Assembly: GCA_910579055.1 (NCBI GenBank)
Contig: CAJTSU010000087.1
Location: 1 to 7,071, forward strand
From: an uncultured Mailhella sp.
GTDB lineage: Bacteria; Desulfobacterota; Desulfovibrionia; Desulfovibrionales; Desulfovibrionaceae
Length of the DNA stretch: 7,071 nt
Direction: 5' to 3'
Shown here: one piece after another, positions 5,877-7,071 of the stretch
How positions within the stretch are numbered: the first letter of the stretch is position 1
How the letters are laid out: the number at the start of each line of letters is the position of its first letter
The notes under the pieces: generated by a model
Databases searched by the model: none
The model's input: the letters and a program-made list of their open reading frames with translations, nothing else
What the model was told of the DNA's origin: nothing
Translations under genes and position numbers: made by a program

Positions 5877-6926
5877 CTATGCCGGAACCTCGTTCTGTCC
5901 CGTCTCTGATTTTTCCCGTCTGTGCCGCGATGCCGCAATCTTGACCCGCTGAAAACAAAACACGTCGAAATTCATGCTCTCTTCTTTTTCCCCCGGCGTC
6001 GCTGCCACGGCATCCTTTACGGCGCACTCGGCTCTGGCCAGCGCCCGATGTCCGCCGCCGGTTCCTGAACCTTCAAAGGTCAGCGACGCGATATGCCCCA
6101 TATCCGCACGCGCCAGGCCGCCGCGAAAGACGGCCACCAGGGTGTCGCCGCAGCGTCCGCACACCACCACCCAGCGCAGCCCGTGCACCCGCAGAAAAAA
6201 ATCAGCCACCACAACCAGAACGTCGGAGCTTTCCGCCTCGCCCAGCCAGGTATAGCTCCCGCCGGCGCAGGGGCGCAGACTGGCGAAGGCGCGGGAAAAA
6301 TAGGGCAGCCATTCCGGCAGATACTCGCTGCTCATGATCCGGGTAAGCAGCGCGGGGTCGGCAAAACGGGTCAGATAATGATAGGCGCGGATATCCACTT
6401 CCGTACTGTTACGCCCGAAGGTGTTGGTATCTGTGCGGATACCATATTGAAGCGCCGTGGCCAGCCGTCTGCCGGGCCGCAATCTCGCGTTGTACAAAAA
6501 CTCGGTCATAAGCGTGCTCGTGGCCCCGATATCCGGCCTGATTTCCTGAAACGGCGCGGGGAACGGGGTCGGCGGCTTGGGATGATGATCGATAATCACC
6601 GAAAAATTCACGTCGTCGAATGCCGGGCTGTGATGCGGCTGAGAATCCACAATGGCGAAACGCTGAAAGCCGGGGGCGAGCGAAGGTTCCCATTTGACCA
6701 CGGGAACGCCCAAATAGCGCAGCATGGCCAGATTGTCCGGGCGCGTCACTTCGTTGATGCGGCCGATAGTCACACTGTGCACCCGCTTGCTGATCAGCCG
6801 CTGAAAGGCAAAGGCTCCGGCAATAGCGTCAGGGTCGGCGCTGATCAGCACCATCCAGTTGTCATCCCGGTTGAGCAAGGTCTGCAATTCGGTCAGACGT
6901 GACGAAAGCTTGCGAAAATACGCCAT
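5877..6926 (-). CDS. DHH/DHHA1 family phosphoesterase
   Basis: This 349-residue cytoplasmic protein belongs to the DHH phosphoesterases (NrnA, GdpP, RecJ relatives), which use Mn2+ to hydrolyse phosphodiester or phosphoanhydride bonds in short oligonucleotides, pAp or cyclic dinucleotides. Motif I is D31-P-D33, motif II D94 (IVDSQP), motif III D113-H114-H115, and motif IV D166 (GIRTDTNTF, 162-170). The DHHA1 part ends with GTGGGH (288-293), the substrate-binding glycine motif. The His usually four residues before the first motif I Asp in NrnA/GdpP-type enzymes is absent (Leu27), which may mean altered chemistry or a distinct subfamily. About 40 mostly charged residues follow DHHA1. The start is supported by AGGG seven bases before ATG. 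It lies 33 bp after the preceding gene, so an operon is likely. The exact substrate is unknown. Confidence 0.9.
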   Translation of the reverse strand: MAYFRKLSSRLTELQTLLNRDDNWMVLISADPDAIAGAFAFQRLISKRVHSVTIGRINEVTRPDNLAMLRYLGVPVVKWEPSLAPGFQRFAIVDSQPHHSPAFDDVNFSVIIDHHPKPPTPFPAPFQEIRPDIGATSTLMTEFLYNARLRPGRRLATALQYGIRTDTNTFGRNSTEVDIRAYHYLTRFADPALLTRIMSSEYLPEWLPYFSRAFASLRPCAGGSYTWLGEAESSDVLVVVADFFLRVHGLRWVVVCGRCGDTLVAVFRGGLARADMGHIASLTFEGSGTGGGHRALARAECAVKDAVAATPGEKEESMNFDVFCFQRVKIAASRHRREKSETGQNEVPA

Positions 6927-6959
6927 ATGTTCACCCTTTTCGTTCCCGGCCTTTCCCGT

Positions 6960-7071
6960 TCAGGCACGGCCGAGAATTTCCTCCAGCTCCGGCAGGGAAA
7001 GCAGAATGCCTTCCCAGTCGAATACCTCCACCAGATGCGTCACGTTCGCCGGAAGCAGCGGAAGCGCCCGC
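6960..7071 (-). CDS. 3' end of an unrecognised gene (partial)
   Basis: An open frame enters from the right edge and ends with TGA at 6960-6962, giving the last 36 residues. They read ...LVEVFDWEGILLSLPELEEILGRA: a hydrophobic strand-like piece followed by an acidic, Leu-rich probable helix, a normal-looking C-terminus of a soluble protein. The stop lies 33 bp before the DHH phosphoesterase start with no terminator between them, which suggests one operon. I cannot assign a family from this fragment. Support is the open frame to the window edge, typical composition and close spacing. Confidence 0.65.
   Translation of the reverse strand, partial: RALPLLPANVTHLVEVFDWEGILLSLPELEEILGRA

Noticed and set aside
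5614..5952. Plus-strand frames of 112 and 103 codons in the palindrome cluster
   Set aside because: They cross several hairpins and the direct repeat, have Arg/Ser/Pro-rich translations and no ribosome binding site, and overlap the 3' end of the DHH gene.

Overview
The window looks like chromosomal DNA from a Desulfovibrionaceae-type sulfate or sulfite reducer (Desulfovibrio/Bilophila relatives). The main reason is the pair of outer-membrane proteins with the signal peptide, beta-strand motifs and terminal 'LNFTYAF' of the homotrimeric porin family common in Desulfovibrio. The coding DNA is GC-rich. All supported genes lie on the minus strand, so transcription runs from right to left.

Layout in transcription order: (1) 6960-7071, the last 36 codons of an unrecognised gene cut by the window edge; (2) 5877-6926, a DHH/DHHA1 phosphoesterase 33 bp downstream, probably in the same operon; (3) 5496-5876, a 381-bp non-coding gap packed with GC-rich palindromes and a 19-bp direct repeat; (4) 3486-5495, a CPA2/Kef-type cation:proton antiporter with C-terminal RCK (TrkA-N and TrkA-C) domains; (5) 3109-3485, a 377-bp gap holding palindromes, an AT-rich tract, a candidate sigma-70-type promoter, a 15-bp tandem repeat and two short dyads; (6) 1726-3108, a porin; (7) 1591-1725, a short gap with a stem-loop lacking a U-tract; (8) 229-1590, a second, paralogous porin; (9) 141-178, an intrinsic terminator with a cUUCGg loop in the minus-strand RNA; (10) 1-140, palindromic intergenic DNA.

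The porin pair appears to be one transcription unit: the only good promoter is upstream of the first porin, the only good terminator is after the second, and an imperfect stem-loop lies between them. The antiporter and the DHH protein seem to be separate housekeeping genes (ion/pH homeostasis; nucleotide or oligonucleotide phosphoesterase). I see no sign that they work with the porins.

I found no new multi-gene system. The most interesting material is non-coding: the tandem-repeat and dyad-rich leader of the porin unit, and the dense palindrome cluster between the DHH and antiporter genes. Two start sites upstream of the obvious signals should be moved inward (first porin to 3108, antiporter to 5495) because Shine-Dalgarno sequences fit the inner ATGs.
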